Shown: positions 18,017 through 29,618, counted from the stretch's first letter. The stretch is 64,000 nucleotides of DNA from Cellulomonas fimi (GCF_012952065.1 NZ_JABCJJ010000011.1:50611-114610); one strand, 5' to 3'. Numbers and translations: made by a program. Notes: generated by a model not told the origin, from the letters alone.

Positions 18017-19323
18017 CAGGAGGGGTCCTGGCGGCCGGGAGCGGCCGGCGCCGCGGGAGCAGGCGCGGCGTGCGCCGTGGCCGCCGGTGCAGCGGCGCCG
18101 GGCCGCGCCGAGAGCCAGTCGAGAGCTAGCCAGCGGATGCCGTCCCGGTCGGGGGCCGTCGCCGCGAGCGCCGCGACCGGTCCGCCGCCGAGGCCGGGGA
18201 GCACGGCGTCCGGCGCGATCTGGACCCACGGCTGCAGCACGAACGCGCGCTGGTGCGCCCGGGGGTGCGGCAGCTCGAGGTCCTCCGTCACCGCGAGCAC
18301 CGACCCGTACACGATGACGTCGATGTCGAGCGTCCGCGGGCCCCAGTGCTCGTGCCGCTCGCGCCCGTGCGCCGACTCGACCGCCTGCGTCGCGCGCAGG
18401 AGCCTGCGCGGCGAGAGGGTCGTGCGGCCGACCACGACGGCGTTGAGGAAGTCCGGCTGGGCGGGCCCGCCCACCGGTGCGGTCCGCGCGAGCGGCGAGA
18501 CGGCGAGGATCTCGAGCCCCGGCACGGCGGCGAGCGCCGAGACGGCGTTCCTGAGGATGTCCTGCGGGGCACCGAGGTTGGAGCCCAGCGCGAGCACGAC
18601 CTCGACGGCCTCGTCGGGCTCCTGGTCCAGGCGGTCGGGCTCGGGCGTACCGGCCGCCGCCGGCCCGGACGCGGACGCCACCGCGGCACGAACCGCCTCG
18701 ACGCCGAAGGCGTCGACGTCCGGCTCGGGAGCGAGAGCCAGGACGGCCGTGGCGTCGGCCCCGGACGGTCGGGTCGCGGTCTCCGCACGTGGCGGGGTGA
18801 CGGGCTCGGAGGACGCCGGGGCCGGGGGGTGCCGCAGGCTCGACACCCCAGGCTCGGTGCGAAGGCGCTGGGCTGCCCGCTCGGCCGACCACGGCTCGGC
18901 GGCCGGCAGCCGCTGGTGGTCCCGCCGGATGGCGACGACGACGTCCTCGAACGGGACGGTGATGGGTGCCTGCGGCTTGTGGACCACCACGTCGACGGCG
19001 GCGACCAGCGGGTGCGCGAGGGCTGTCGCGGCGATCCGCTCCGCCACGGTCTCGACGAGGTCGGCCGGTTCACCCGCCAGCACCGCGGCGACCTGCTCGG
19101 CGAGCACGCCGTAGTTGACCGTGCGCGCGAGGTCGTCGGTGGCGGCGGCCCGGCGCGTGTCCACATGCACCACCACGTCGGCCCGGAACAGCTGGCCCTC
19201 GCGTCGCTCGTGCTCGAAGACACCGTGGAACCCCGTCGCGGTGATCCCCGTCACGCGGATCTGGTCGTACGGGCGGCCGGACTCGTCCGACGCCGGCCCG
19301 ACCCCGCTCGGCTGCATGCTCAC
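18016..19323 (-). CDS. folK: Bifunctional dihydroneopterin aldolase / HPPK (FolB-FolK fusion)
   Basis: Two consecutive folate enzymes are fused in 435 residues. The N-terminal FolB domain (RVTGITATGFHGVFEHERRE, residues about 18-135) cleaves dihydroneopterin. The C-terminal FolK domain (VVLALGSNLGAPQDILRNAV, then RERHEHWGPRTLDIDVIVYG) adds pyrophosphate to 6-hydroxymethyl-dihydropterin. A low-complexity Pro/Ala/Glu linker of roughly 110 residues joins them, longer than usual for such fusions. Start GTG 19323 overlaps the folP stop by 4 nt; ATG 19317 is an alternative. It is part of folE-folP-folBK. Confidence 0.94.
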   Translation of the reverse strand: MSMQPSGVGPASDESGRPYDQIRVTGITATGFHGVFEHERREGQLFRADVVVHVDTRRAAATDDLARTVNYGVLAEQVAAVLAGEPADLVETVAERIAATALAHPLVAAVDVVVHKPQAPITVPFEDVVVAIRRDHQRLPAAEPWSAERAAQRLRTEPGVSSLRHPPAPASSEPVTPPRAETATRPSGADATAVLALAPEPDVDAFGVEAVRAAVASASGPAAAGTPEPDRLDQEPDEAVEVVLALGSNLGAPQDILRNAVSALAAVPGLEILAVSPLARTAPVGGPAQPDFLNAVVVGRTTLSPRRLLRATQAVESAHGRERHEHWGPRTLDIDVIVYGSVLAVTEDLELPHPRAHQRAFVLQPWVQIAPDAVLPGLGGGPVAALAATAPDRDGIRWLALDWLSARPGAAAPAATAHAAPAPAAPAAPGRQDPS

Positions 19324-20237
19324 GCGGTCATGTCCCTCTCGTCTCGCACGGATCGGGCGGCGGCCGCACGCGTCCACGCGGCGGCCACTCGCACGGCGTC
19401 GGCCGAGCCGCTGACCTCGTGCACCCGCACGCACCACGCGCCGGCGGCGGCCGCGAGGGCCGTCACTGCCGCCGTCGCTCGGTCGCGCTCGATCGGGGGC
19501 ACCGGCTCGCCGTCCGCCCCTGCCAGCAGGTGGCCGAGGAAGCGCTTGCGTGACGCACCGACCAGCACCGGGCGCCCGAGGCCCACGAGGGAGTCCAGGT
19601 GCGCGAGGAGCGGCCAGTTGCTCGCACCCGACTTCGCGAACCCGAGGCCGGGGTCCAGCACGATCTGCTCCTCGCGCACCCCGGCGGAGACGAGGGACGC
19701 CATGCGCTCGGTGAGCTCACGACGCACGTCGGCCACGACGTCGTCGTAGTCGTCGCGCGAGTCCATGACGTCGGCGTGGCCGCGCCAGTGCATCGCGACG
19801 TAGACCGCACCCGTCTCGGCGGCCACCTGCGCCATCCCCGGGTCGGCGAGGCCGCCCGACACGTCGTTGATGAGGGCGGCCCCGCGCTCGACCGCCGCGC
19901 GGGCCACGACGGCGCGGGTCGTGTCGACGCTGACGACGGCACCCTCTGCGACCAGCCCCTCGACGACCGGGAGGACGCGCGCGACCTCCTCGTCGACCGG
20001 GACGCGCGCCGCGTGCGGACGGGTCGACTCCCCGCCGACGTCGACCAGGTCGGCGCCGTCGGCGAGCAGGTCCAAGCCGTGCCGCACCGCGGCGACCGGC
20101 TCGAACCAGCGGCCGCCGTCGGAGAACGAGTCGGGCGTCACGTTGACCACGCCCATGACCAGAGTCCGCCCGGGGCTCCGTAGCCGCTCCGGGAGACCGG
20201 CCGGCAGCGCGGGGTGGGGGTCGACGGTGACTGGCAC
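19320..20237 (-). CDS. folP: Dihydropteroate synthase
   Basis: It joins 6-hydroxymethyl-dihydropterin pyrophosphate with p-aminobenzoate; this is the sulfonamide target. The 305-residue TIM barrel shows VMGVVNVTPDSFSDGGRW, GGESTRPHA, INDVSG and the late DPGLGFAKSG and GASRKRFLGHLL motifs. Length is slightly above the family mean because of a proline-rich N terminus. The gap to folE is only 27 nt and the downstream folBK start overlaps its stop by 4 nt, so it is internal to the folate operon. Confidence 0.96.
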   Translation of the reverse strand: MPVTVDPHPALPAGLPERLRSPGRTLVMGVVNVTPDSFSDGGRWFEPVAAVRHGLDLLADGADLVDVGGESTRPHAARVPVDEEVARVLPVVEGLVAEGAVVSVDTTRAVVARAAVERGAALINDVSGGLADPGMAQVAAETGAVYVAMHWRGHADVMDSRDDYDDVVADVRRELTERMASLVSAGVREEQIVLDPGLGFAKSGASNWPLLAHLDSLVGLGRPVLVGASRKRFLGHLLAGADGEPVPPIERDRATAAVTALAAAAGAWCVRVHEVSGSADAVRVAAAWTRAAAARSVRDERDMTA

Positions 20238-20264
20238 GGCGTCAGCCTAGGCGTCCGGTCGAGG

Positions 20265-20875
20265 TCAGTGGCGCAGGATGAGGCTCATCGCCTCGGCCCG
20301 GGTGGCGACGTCGAGCATCTGCCCGCGGACCGCCGAGGTCACCGTGCGGGACCCCGGCTTGCGGACGCCGCGCATCGACATGCACAGGTGCTCGCACTCG
20401 ATCACGACGATCGCGCCGGTCGGCCGGAGGTGCTCGACGAGCGCGTCGGCGATCTGCGACGTGAGCCGCTCCTGGACCTGCGGACGCCGGGCGTAGACGT
20501 CGACGAGCCGGGCGAGCTTGCTCAGACCGGTGATCCGCCCCTCGGCCGACGGGATGTACCCGACGTGCGCGACGCCGTGGAACGGCACGAGGTGGTGCTC
20601 GCACGTCGAGTACACCTCGATGTCCTTGACCAGGACCATCTCCTCGTGGCCGAGGTCGAAGGTCGTGGTGAGGACGTCCTCGGGGTGCTGGCGCAGACCC
20701 GCGAACGTCTCGGCGTAGGCGCGGGCCACGCGCGCCGGCGTCTCCTGGAGCCCCTCCCGCTCGGGGTCCTCGCCGACAGCGAGAAGGAGCTCGCGGACCG
20801 CCGCCTCGACGCGCGCGGCGTCGTACGGCCGCACCGTGCTCCCGGGCGGCGGCGTCACGTCGCGGGCCGGTGACG

Positions 20876-20879
<4 letters not shown>
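20265..20879 (-). CDS. folE: GTP cyclohydrolase I
   Basis: It converts GTP to dihydroneopterin triphosphate, the first committed step of folate synthesis. The GTG start at 20879 gives 204 residues, normal for the type IA enzyme. Zinc ligands are visible in [12 protein letters not shown] and [14 protein letters not shown], with [18 protein letters not shown] between them. The start overlaps the ftsH stop by 4 nt. I see no tetrahydrofolate riboswitch upstream, and the overlap leaves no room for one. Confidence 0.96.
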
Positions 20880-22924
<2,045 letters not shown>

Positions 22925-23046
22925 GGGCGACGGGGGCGGGGCCCCCTTCATCCCTCCAGATCCGAGGACGGGTTCGCCAGTGAAGTTACACGTTCAACCG
23001 TGCGATCCTGGCCTCTGTTCGCCCAGGGCAGGACGCCCGGCCGGGC

Positions 23047-23601
23047 TCAGTGGCTGTAGACGTGGGGGGCCAGCGTGCCGACGAAGGGCAGGTTCCGGTA
23101 GCGCTCGGCGTAGTCGAGGCCGTATCCCACGACGAACTCGTTGGGGATCTCGAAGCCGACGTACCGCACGTCGACCTCGACCTTCGCCGCGTCGGGCTTG
23201 CGGAGCATCGTCGCGATCTCGACGCTCGCGGGGCCGCGGCTGCGCAGGTTCGACAGCAGCCACGACAGGGTGAGGCCCGAGTCGATGATGTCCTCGACGA
23301 TGAGGACGTGGCGACCGGTCAGGTCGGCGTCGAGGTCCTTGAGGATCCGCACGACGCCCGACGACTTGGTGCCCGAGCCGTACGACGAGACGGCCATCCA
23401 GTCCATCTCGACCGGACCGTGCAGGCGGCGGGCCAGGTCCGCCATCACCATAACGGCCCCCTTGAGCACCCCGACGAGGAGGACGTCCTTGGCCGCGTAG
23501 TCGGCGTCGATCTGCGCAGCCAGCTCGTCGAGCCGTGAGCTCAACTGCTCCTCCGAGAGCAGGATCCGCTCCAGGTCGTCGCCCATGTCGGCAGCGTCCA
23601 C
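23047..23601 (-). CDS. hpt: Hypoxanthine phosphoribosyltransferase
   Basis: It salvages hypoxanthine/guanine with PRPP. It has 184 residues from GTG 23601, preceded by GAGGAG. The PRPP-binding loop is [18 protein letters not shown], and the flexible-loop segment [18 protein letters not shown] and the base-specificity region [20 protein letters not shown] are clear. It lies between tilS (11 nt upstream) and ftsH, the order conserved from Bacillus to Actinobacteria. An in-frame ATG at 23586 is a second start option. Confidence 0.95.
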   Translation of the reverse strand: MDAADMGDDLERILLSEEQLSSRLDELAAQIDADYAAKDVLLVGVLKGAVMVMADLARRLHGPVEMDWMAVSSYGSGTKSSGVVRILKDLDADLTGRHVLIVEDIIDSGLTLSWLLSNLRSRGPASVEIATMLRKPDAAKVEVDVRYVGFEIPNEFVVGYGLDYAERYRNLPFVGTLAPHVYSH

Positions 23602-23612
23602 CGTCGTTCTCC

Positions 23613-24728
23613 TCAGTCGTGGGGGGGTCGAAACGTCAGCCTGCCATACGCGCGCGCGCCCCGGACCCGGCCCGGGAGGTCGACCGGTCCCTGCCCGTGC
23701 CAGTCCGTCAGCAGCGCGTCGAGCGCGAGCACGTGGACCCGGTGCAGCGCCCCCGCCGGGCAGCCGGCCTCGGTCGCCGCCGCGCGCAGGGCCCGTCGGC
23801 GCACCGCGTCGAGAGCCTCCGTGAGGACGTCGACGCGGAGCCCGACCTCCCGTGCCGGCTCGCCGTCGCGGCCGGCACGGGCGGCGTCGTCGGAGGCGTC
23901 GTGGCCGCCGCGGCGCGCGGCGGCGAGCAGGTCGGCCGCGAGCCCGTCGAGGGCGTCGGCGTCCTCTCGGAGCTGGTCCGCGGTGCGGGCCAGGGCCTGC
24001 GCGACGCCCGGGCCGAGCACCTCCTCGAGCACGGGCAGCGCGCGCGCACGGACCACGCTGCGCACAGGCGCGGGAACGGCTGGACGGGGGCTGTCGGTGG
24101 CGGGTGCCAGGGTCTGGGCATGCCAGTTCGGGACGTGCGAGTCCGTGGGGTCGTGCCAGTTCGTCGGGTCGTGCCAGGGCGCGAGTCCGAGCGCCGCGCA
24201 CGCCGCCTCCGTGTCCGCGCGGCGCAGCCCCAGCAGCGGGCGTCGCAGCAGCCCGCGACGGACCGGCATCCCGGCGAGCGACCGCGCACCGGAACCCCGC
24301 GCGAGCCCGAGCAGCACCGTCTCCGCCTGGTCGTCGAGCGTGTGCCCGAGCAGCACGGCGGCCGCACCGAGCCGACGCGCTGCGTCGTCGAGCGCCTCGT
24401 ACCGGGCCGACCGGGCCGCACCCTCGGGCCCGCCACGCTCCCCGACCTGTACCCGCACGACATGCACCGGGTCCAGGCCGAGCTCCCGGCACGCGGCCCG
24501 GGCGTCGTCGGCCACCTCGGCGCTGCCCGGCTGGAGCCCGTGGTCGACGACGACCGCCCCCGCCCGCAGTCCCGCGCGCGGGGCGACGAACGCCGTCGCC
24601 GCCGCGAGCGCGAGCGAGTCGGGCCCGCCCGAGCACGCGACCAGCACGAGGTCGCTCGGCTCGAGATCCGCGAGCCCACGACGCACGGCGAGCCGCACCG
24701 CCGCCACGGCCGGGGCGGGGCCGCTCAC
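23613..24728 (-). CDS. tilS: tRNA(Ile)-lysidine synthetase
   Basis: It modifies C34 of the CAU anticodon of tRNA-Ile2 to lysidine so that it reads AUA. The PP-loop ATPase motif is in [14 protein letters not shown] near the N terminus; [29 protein letters not shown] and [15 protein letters not shown] are family signatures. Length 371 is typical for the actinobacterial short form. A degenerate repeat at about 24130-24180 (codons for NWHDPT) inserts a His/Trp-rich run after [17 protein letters not shown], an oddity specific to this copy. Confidence 0.93.
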   Translation of the reverse strand: MSGPAPAVAAVRLAVRRGLADLEPSDLVLVACSGGPDSLALAAATAFVAPRAGLRAGAVVVDHGLQPGSAEVADDARAACRELGLDPVHVVRVQVGERGGPEGAARSARYEALDDAARRLGAAAVLLGHTLDDQAETVLLGLARGSGARSLAGMPVRRGLLRRPLLGLRRADTEAACAALGLAPWHDPTNWHDPTDSHVPNWHAQTLAPATDSPRPAVPAPVRSVVRARALPVLEEVLGPGVAQALARTADQLREDADALDGLAADLLAAARRGGHDASDDAARAGRDGEPAREVGLRVDVLTEALDAVRRRALRAAATEAGCPAGALHRVHVLALDALLTDWHGQGPVDLPGRVRGARAYGRLTFRPPHD

Positions 24729-24734
24729 GCGTCG

Positions 24735-25829
24735 TCAGCCATGGACGCGGCGCACCCAGGCACGCGGGTCCGCGATCTCCCGGGCGCTGGGCAGGTGCGC
24801 CGGCTGCGCCCACACGGCGTTGAACCCCTCCTGCCCGATGTCGCGGGTCACCGCCCGCACGAACGCGGCACCCTCGCGGTACTGCGCGAGCTTGAGGTCG
24901 AGGCCGAGCACCTGACGCAGCAGGCGGTTCACCGGACCCTGCCGGCCCGCGCGGCTGCGCCGCTCCTCGAACCGCGCGCGGATACGGCGGACCGTGGGGA
25001 CGACCGAGCGACCGACCGCGTCCATCGACACGTCGGCGTGCCCCTCGAGGAGCGCCATGACGGCCCCGACCTCCTCGAAGACGCGTCGCTCGTCGGCGGT
25101 GAGCATGGCCGCCACGCCCGGTGCGTCGTCGTCGCCCCGCAGCGTGCGTGCCGCCCCGGTGACGAGCGCACGCAGGCGTTCGCGCTCATGAACCTCGTCG
25201 TCGCGGGTGAGGTCGCCCAGCAGAACCCCGGCGCGCGCCCGGAGGTGGTCGGCGAGCCACGGCGCGGCGGCGAACTGCAGGGCGTGGGTCTGCTCGTGCA
25301 GCGCGACCCACAGCCGGAAGTCGGCGGGCGCGACCCCCAGCTCGCGCTCGACCTGCAGGACGTTCGGAGCAACGAGCAGCAGCCGCCCGCGCAGCGCACC
25401 GCCCGGCACGGCCCTCGGCGTGAACGGGTCGAACTGGCCGAGCACCTTCGCCGAGAGGAGCGCGAGCACGCCGCCCGCCTGCGCGCTCCCCGCGAACCGC
25501 GTGGCCCGCGACGGTCCCTTCTCGCCGGGTTCCGGCGAGAGGTCGGCAGTCATCGACGCGAGCAGCTCGGTGTTGGCGCGCGCCCACCGCGACCGGTCGA
25601 CGACCAGCACGCGCGAGAGGGGGACGTGGTCCGGGTGCGCTCCGTCCGCGGGCGTCATGCCCGTGATGCGCACGACGTGGCCGGCGGCGGTCGTGGCCGC
25701 CGCGCGGAGGTCGCCGACAAGCGTCGTCAGCTCCGCCCGCTCGGCGCTCGGGCCGGGGCGGACGAGGCTGTGAGCGAACCGCGCGGCCGTGGGCCAGTCG
25801 ACCGGGACCGCCGAGGCGTGGGCGTTCAT
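24735..25829 (-). CDS. Zincin-like metallopeptidase of the DUF2342 / F420-associated family
   Basis: From ATG 25829 it is 364 residues with the zinc-binding motif [20 protein letters not shown] (HExxH with a following helix), placed about residue 190. This family (zinc-dependent metalloprotease, formerly coenzyme F420 biosynthesis-associated) is actinobacterial; substrate unknown. It precedes tilS by 6 nt on the same strand, its usual genomic location after dacB. No signal peptide is present, so it is probably cytoplasmic. Confidence 0.85.
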   Translation of the reverse strand: MNAHASAVPVDWPTAARFAHSLVRPGPSAERAELTTLVGDLRAAATTAAGHVVRITGMTPADGAHPDHVPLSRVLVVDRSRWARANTELLASMTADLSPEPGEKGPSRATRFAGSAQAGGVLALLSAKVLGQFDPFTPRAVPGGALRGRLLLVAPNVLQVERELGVAPADFRLWVALHEQTHALQFAAAPWLADHLRARAGVLLGDLTRDDEVHERERLRALVTGAARTLRGDDDAPGVAAMLTADERRVFEEVGAVMALLEGHADVSMDAVGRSVVPTVRRIRARFEERRSRAGRQGPVNRLLRQVLGLDLKLAQYREGAAFVRAVTRDIGQEGFNAVWAQPAHLPSAREIADPRAWVRRVHG

Positions 25830-25879
25830 CGAGCCAGTATCCGGCAGCGTGGGCGCGTCCTGGTCGCGGCGCCCGGCAC

Positions 25880-27295
25880 TCAGCTGCAGCCGCACCCGGC
25901 GAGCTCGGCCACGAACCCGTCGATCGCCTCGCGCGGAGCCCACTGGCCGCCGGGCGGGGTCTGGTCGGCGATGACCACGAAGAGCAGCTGGCGGCCGTTC
26001 GCGTCCACGACCGTCCCCGCGAGCGACGTGACGTTGGGCAGGCTCCCGGTCTTGGCGCGCACCAGGCCGCGCGCCGAGCTGGCGGTGAACCGGTCGTCGA
26101 GCGTCCCGGTCAGGCCGGCGATCGGCATGCCGACCGCAACCTGGCGCAGCTCGGGGCGGGTCGGGTCCGTGATGAGCTCGAGGAGCCCGAGAAGGGTCTG
26201 CGCCGAGAGGCCCGAGCCGGCCGCGAGCCCGCTGCCGTCGACGAGCCGGGCACCGGTCGTGTCGACATCGAGTCGCCCTACCTGGGTCAGGACGGCCTGG
26301 GCGGCGCCGTCGAAGCTCGCCGGCAGGCCGGCCTCGATGGCGACCAGCCGGGCCACCACCTCGGCGATGACGTTGTCGGACGTGTCGAGGAAGTACTCGA
26401 CGATCTCCCCCATCGGAGCGGAGTCGACGGACGCGAGCTCGAGCCCGCCCGAGGGGGCCGCACCGCGCGCCGGCGTCCCCGTCACCGTGATGCCGGCCGC
26501 GATGAGGCGGGCCGCGAACTCACGGGCGGCCGAGAGCGCCGGGTCGGTCTGGCGCGGCGGGTACGGGACGTCGGTGCGTAGCGCGGCGATGTCGACCGCG
26601 ATCGCCGTGATCGGTGCGGTGAACCCGTTCGCGAGGTGTCCCGGCTCCCAGCCCGGGCTCAGGGCCGGCCCGGTGAACAGCGTGTCGTCGACCCGGACGC
26701 TCACGGTCGTGGTCCCCGCGAGCGTCAGCTCGTGCGCGGTGCGTTGCGCGAGGTCGGCCAGGCCGGCGTGGCCGTTGACCAGGCCCGGGTCGCCGTCTCC
26801 TGCCGCGAGCATCATGTCGCCGCCGCCCACGAGCACGACGCCGTCCTCGCCGTCGCGCACGACGCGCGTCTTGAGCGTGCGCTCAGGGCCGATCGTGCTG
26901 AGCGCTGCCACCGCCGTGGCGAGCTTCGCGGTCGAGGCGGGGACGCGTGGCGTCGCCGGTTCGTACTGCGCCAGGACCGTCCCGGTGAGCTGGTCGGCCA
27001 CGATCGCGCCCACGGACGGGCCGAGCCTCTCGTCGGCCACCAGGCCGGCGAGGAGGGCCGCGACCTGGTCCGGGGCGGGAACCGGGGCGTCGCCGGGCAG
27101 GGCCGGGAGGACGGCGGCGAGGTCAGGGGCGGGAACCGCGCCGGGGGCCGTCGGGAACGGGGCGGGCGGGTCCGGCACGGGCGCGAGGGTGACGACGCCG
27201 GGCACCACGTCATAGGCGTCCGCCGCTGCGTAGCCCCCGGCGCCGAGCAGGACGACGAGCAGGCTCGCGCCGGCGACCCGCCCTGCCCTGCCCAT
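25880..27295 (-). CDS. dacB: D-alanyl-D-alanine carboxypeptidase/endopeptidase, PBP4 family (S13)
   Basis: This secreted or membrane-anchored peptidoglycan hydrolase has 471 residues with an N-terminal signal/anchor ([20 protein letters not shown]). The three penicillin-binding motifs are in place: SxxK in [15 protein letters not shown], SxN in [11 protein letters not shown] and KTG in [15 protein letters not shown]. Start ATG 27295 has GAGGAG 5 nt upstream. It is divergent from ppa and upstream of the metalloprotease/tilS cluster, the standard actinobacterial order. A Pro/Ala-rich stalk (about residues 35-65) links membrane and catalytic parts. Confidence 0.93.
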   Translation of the reverse strand: MGRAGRVAGASLLVVLLGAGGYAAADAYDVVPGVVTLAPVPDPPAPFPTAPGAVPAPDLAAVLPALPGDAPVPAPDQVAALLAGLVADERLGPSVGAIVADQLTGTVLAQYEPATPRVPASTAKLATAVAALSTIGPERTLKTRVVRDGEDGVVLVGGGDMMLAAGDGDPGLVNGHAGLADLAQRTAHELTLAGTTTVSVRVDDTLFTGPALSPGWEPGHLANGFTAPITAIAVDIAALRTDVPYPPRQTDPALSAAREFAARLIAAGITVTGTPARGAAPSGGLELASVDSAPMGEIVEYFLDTSDNVIAEVVARLVAIEAGLPASFDGAAQAVLTQVGRLDVDTTGARLVDGSGLAAGSGLSAQTLLGLLELITDPTRPELRQVAVGMPIAGLTGTLDDRFTASSARGLVRAKTGSLPNVTSLAGTVVDANGRQLLFVVIADQTPPGGQWAPREAIDGFVAELAGCGCS

Positions 27296-27561
27296 GCCTG
27301 CTCCTCACGTGCTGGCCGCCCGGCTCGCAGGGGGCGGTGCATCGTGCGCCACCCCGCCGGTCGCGGTGCCGGCTCGCGCCGCCTCGGCTCCGTACGGACG
27401 ACCGCCGGACGGGTCGACGTCCGTCGGTGCGTCACACTAGTGGCCTGGAACGGCAGCAGACGGCCCGGCATCGCCGGACGGCTGCGGCCACCGTCACCAT
27501 TTCGTCGTCGTCGTCGGCCCGCGCCCGCGGAGGCCGACGACGCGCCAGGCAAGGGAGCACC

Positions 27562-28068
27562 GTGGAGTTCGACGTCACGATCGAGATCCCGAAGGGTCAG
27601 CGGAACAAGTACGAGATGGACCATGCGACCGGGCGGATCCGCCTCGACCGCATGCTCTTCACCTCGACCCGCTACCCGGACGACTACGGCTTCATCGACG
27701 GCACGCTCGGGGAGGACGGGGACCCGCTGGACGCGCTCGTGCTGCTCGAGGAGCCGACGTTCCCCGGCTGCCTCATCCGGTGCCGCGCCCTCGGTATGTT
27801 CCGCATGCGCGACGAGGCGGGCGGCGACGACAAGGTGCTGTGCGTGCCGTCGGGCGACCAGCGGGCGAGCTGGCGCCAGGACATCGACGACGTGTCGGAC
27901 TTCCACCGCCTCGAGATCCAGCACTTCTTCGAGGTCTACAAGGACCTCGAGCCGGGCAAGTCGGTCGAGGGCGCGCACTGGGTCGGTCGCGTCGAGGCCG
28001 AGGCGGAGATCCAGCGCTCCCGCCAGCGGGCCGTCGACACCGGCTACTACGCCGACGGCGCCCACTGA
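27562..28068 (+). CDS. ppa: Inorganic pyrophosphatase, family I
   Basis: It hydrolyses pyrophosphate and pulls biosynthetic reactions forward. From GTG 27562 (Shine-Dalgarno AAGGGAG) it is 168 residues. Metal-binding aspartates are in [11 protein letters not shown], and the N-terminal [15 protein letters not shown] and DYGFIDGTL motifs are canonical. Length matches the short bacterial form. It is divergent from dacB across 266 bp in which I see no further gene, and it is followed at once by a long homopyrimidine tract and a 21-bp hairpin. Confidence 0.96.
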   Translation: MEFDVTIEIPKGQRNKYEMDHATGRIRLDRMLFTSTRYPDDYGFIDGTLGEDGDPLDALVLLEEPTFPGCLIRCRALGMFRMRDEAGGDDKVLCVPSGDQRASWRQDIDDVSDFHRLEIQHFFEVYKDLEPGKSVEGAHWVGRVEAEAEIQRSRQRAVDTGYYADGAH

Positions 28069-28125
28069 CCCCTCCCCTCCCCCCCTTCCCCCTCCCCCTC
28101 CCCCTCCCCCCTCCCCCTTCCCCCC
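28069..28125. repeat. 57-nt homopyrimidine tract (C-runs with single or double T)
   Basis: Directly after the ppa stop every base is C or T: runs of 4-7 C broken by T or TT. The minus strand is therefore G-rich with about ten G-runs of four or more, suited to G-quadruplex or triplex formation. It abuts the hairpin at 28125-28176. Confidence 0.9.
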
Positions 28126-28176
28126 GCAACGTCCGCACTCCGTGGTGCCCCGACCCCACGGAGTGCGGACGTTGCG
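28125..28176. terminator. ppa: Perfect 21-bp hairpin downstream of ppa
   Basis: Arms 28125-28145 and 28156-28176 are exactly complementary over 21 bp with a 10-nt loop; the core is CCGCACTCCGTGG. It is the probable ppa terminator, and its core recurs in the hairpin at 29289-29332 on the other side of the next gene. Confidence 0.8.
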
Positions 28177-28287
28177 CATTGCCGAGGGGGAAGGCGGGTG
28201 TCCACAGGCTCGGGGCGTGGCGCTCCGTGCACCGGGGAGGGCGAACGTCCGCGAGCTCGCCTCTGGCACGACGCAGGATCTGTCGCC

Positions 28288-29259
28288 GTGTCCCGCGATC
28301 CTCGGTTCCGTGCGGCCCGCCGCCTGCGTGTCGTGCACGCTGCGCGATTCCAGGCGGGGATCCTGTCGCGCTCTCAGGTGCGTTCGCTCGGCCTCACGGC
28401 GGATGAGGTCCAGGCCGAGGTCGAGGCAGGTCGCTGGCAGCCTCGGGGCGCGAGCTGCCTGCTCGTCTCTCCGGACGACGGCGTCGGCAGATCCGACTGG
28501 TGGCTCGCTGTTCTCGAGGCCGCACCGAGGAGCGCCGTCGAAGGCGCTCCACGTGCCGCACTGGGCGGCGTCACCGCACTCGTCGCGGCGGGGTTGGAAG
28601 GGGTCCACGGCGACCGGCTGATCCACGTGGTGGCGCCCAAGTCGTCGCACCCGGTTCCGGCCGCGCCTGGTGTCAGGATCCACGAGACCCGCCGGTGGAC
28701 CGACGACGACGTGATCCGGGTCGGCGGCATCCCCTGCGTCCGCCCGGCGGTCGCATGCGTCCAGGCCGCGATCTGGGCCCGCACCGACCGGGAAGCGGCA
28801 CTGATGCTGTGCTCCCCGATCCAGCAACGGGTCACCGCGGCGCACGAGGTGGCGGAGGTGCTCCGACGCATCCGACGCGATCGGCGCCGCACGTTCATGG
28901 TGTCCGTCGTCGCGGAGATCGGCGGCGGCGCCCAGTCGCTCAACGAGCTGGACTTCGCCGTGCTCTGCCGCCGCCGAGGCCTGCCGGAGCCGGACCGTCA
29001 GGTGCTCGTCACCGGCCCGAACGGACGGGCGTACCTGGACGTCCGCTGGGCGCGGTGGAAGGTGGTCGTGGAGGTCGACGGCGTCGGGCACCTGCGGGTG
29101 GACCGGTGGATCGACGACAGCCTCCGGCACAACGAGATCGCCCTGCGTGGCGGCACCGTCCTCCGCGTCCCGAGCCTCGGCCTGCGGCTCGACGAGGACG
29201 TGCACATGGCGGTCGTGGAGCGAGCCCTCGTCGCTGCAGGCTGGCGCCGCGGCACGTAA
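28288..29259 (+). CDS. DUF559 / AbiEi-like protein with Vsr-type endonuclease fold
   Basis: From GTG 28288 (AGGA 10 nt upstream) it is 323 residues. The N-terminal part (FQAGILSRSQVRSLGLTADE) resembles the winged-helix antitoxin-like domain of AbiEi proteins. The C-terminal part has ELDFAVLCRRRGLPEPDRQV, then YLDVRWARWKVVVEVDGVGH, the D...ExD arrangement of DUF559/very-short-patch-repair-like nucleases. Such genes are abundant orphans in Micrococcales; biological role unclear. It stands alone and is flanked on both sides by matching palindromic hairpins (28125-28176, 29289-29332). Confidence 0.75.
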   Translation: MSRDPRFRAARRLRVVHAARFQAGILSRSQVRSLGLTADEVQAEVEAGRWQPRGASCLLVSPDDGVGRSDWWLAVLEAAPRSAVEGAPRAALGGVTALVAAGLEGVHGDRLIHVVAPKSSHPVPAAPGVRIHETRRWTDDDVIRVGGIPCVRPAVACVQAAIWARTDREAALMLCSPIQQRVTAAHEVAEVLRRIRRDRRRTFMVSVVAEIGGGAQSLNELDFAVLCRRRGLPEPDRQVLVTGPNGRAYLDVRWARWKVVVEVDGVGHLRVDRWIDDSLRHNEIALRGGTVLRVPSLGLRLDEDVHMAVVERALVAAGWRRGT

Positions 29260-29288
29260 CCGCTCCACGAACCACGGCGCCGCCCACG

Positions 29289-29332
29289 ACGTCCGCACTC
29301 CGTGGGCCCAGGGCACCACGGAGTGCGGACGT
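29289..29332. terminator. Perfect 17-bp hairpin matching the one downstream of ppa
   Basis: Arms 29289-29305 and 29316-29332 pair exactly with a 10-nt loop. The 17-bp arm is identical to the inner part of the 28125-28176 hairpin. It begins 30 nt after the DUF559 gene stop, so it can terminate that transcript. Confidence 0.75.
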
Positions 29333-29409
29333 TGCGGGGAAAGCGGAGCGGCTCTCACCCGCGCGAACGGGCGGCGAGCCGCCCTCCGGGCACCTGGGGC
29401 GACCAGCAG

Positions 29410-29450
29410 GTGAGACGCGTGTTTCACATAGAGGACACGCCTCCTACCCT
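29410..29450 (+). promoter_or_regulatory. metY: Promoter and palindromic operator of the metY leader
   Basis: An 18-bp near-palindrome GTGAGACGCGTGTTTCAC (29410-29427) overlaps a -35-like TTTCAC (29422-29427). After a 17-nt spacer comes TACCCT (29445-29450), a TANNNT -10 element placed 6 nt before the ATG of a short uORF. The palindrome is well placed for a repressor. Sequence is seen; function is inferred. Confidence 0.55.
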
Positions 29451-29456
29451 CGAGCC

Positions 29457-29483
29457 ATGTCCCGCCGTCGAATGTGTCGCTGA
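29457..29483 (+). CDS. Leaderless Cys-containing leader peptide upstream of metY (MSRRRMCR)
   Basis: An eight-codon frame MSRRRMCR begins at ATG 29457, six bases after a -10 element, so its mRNA would start at the AUG. It lies 157 nt before metY. It carries Met and Cys codons near its end, like the short sulfur-responsive leader peptides ending in Cys-Arg that precede sulfur genes in Streptomyces and the leaderless Cys uORFs in mycobacteria. A hairpin at 29582-29618 lies just before the metY ribosome site (AAGGAG at 29627), which ribosome stalling on the uORF could influence. Translation is not proven. Confidence 0.5.
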   Translation: MSRRRMCR

Positions 29484-29581
29484 CCTCGCACGCTCGGCTG
29501 CGCCGCGCGCCCGGAGGACCCGCCGCACCGCGACGACCATCCCGGCACCCCGGCACACCCTCGTGCGACCCACCCACCCTC

Positions 29582-29618
29582 GCGGGCGCCGGCGGTCAGC
29601 ATGCTGGCGCTCCCCCGC
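29582..29618 (+). promoter_or_regulatory. metY: Hairpin immediately upstream of the metY ribosome binding site
   Basis: GCGGG (29582-29586) plus CGCC can pair with GGCG (29606-29609) and CCCGC (29614-29618) around a palindrome CAGCATGCTG (29597-29606). It ends 8 nt before AAGGAG (29627-29632), so it could modulate initiation. Confidence 0.35.

Noticed and set aside
28125..29332. Insertion sequence with the two hairpins as terminal inverted repeats.
   Set aside because: Each end is itself a full palindrome, no transposase is encoded inside, and no target-site duplication is visible, so only a weaker cassette hypothesis is kept.
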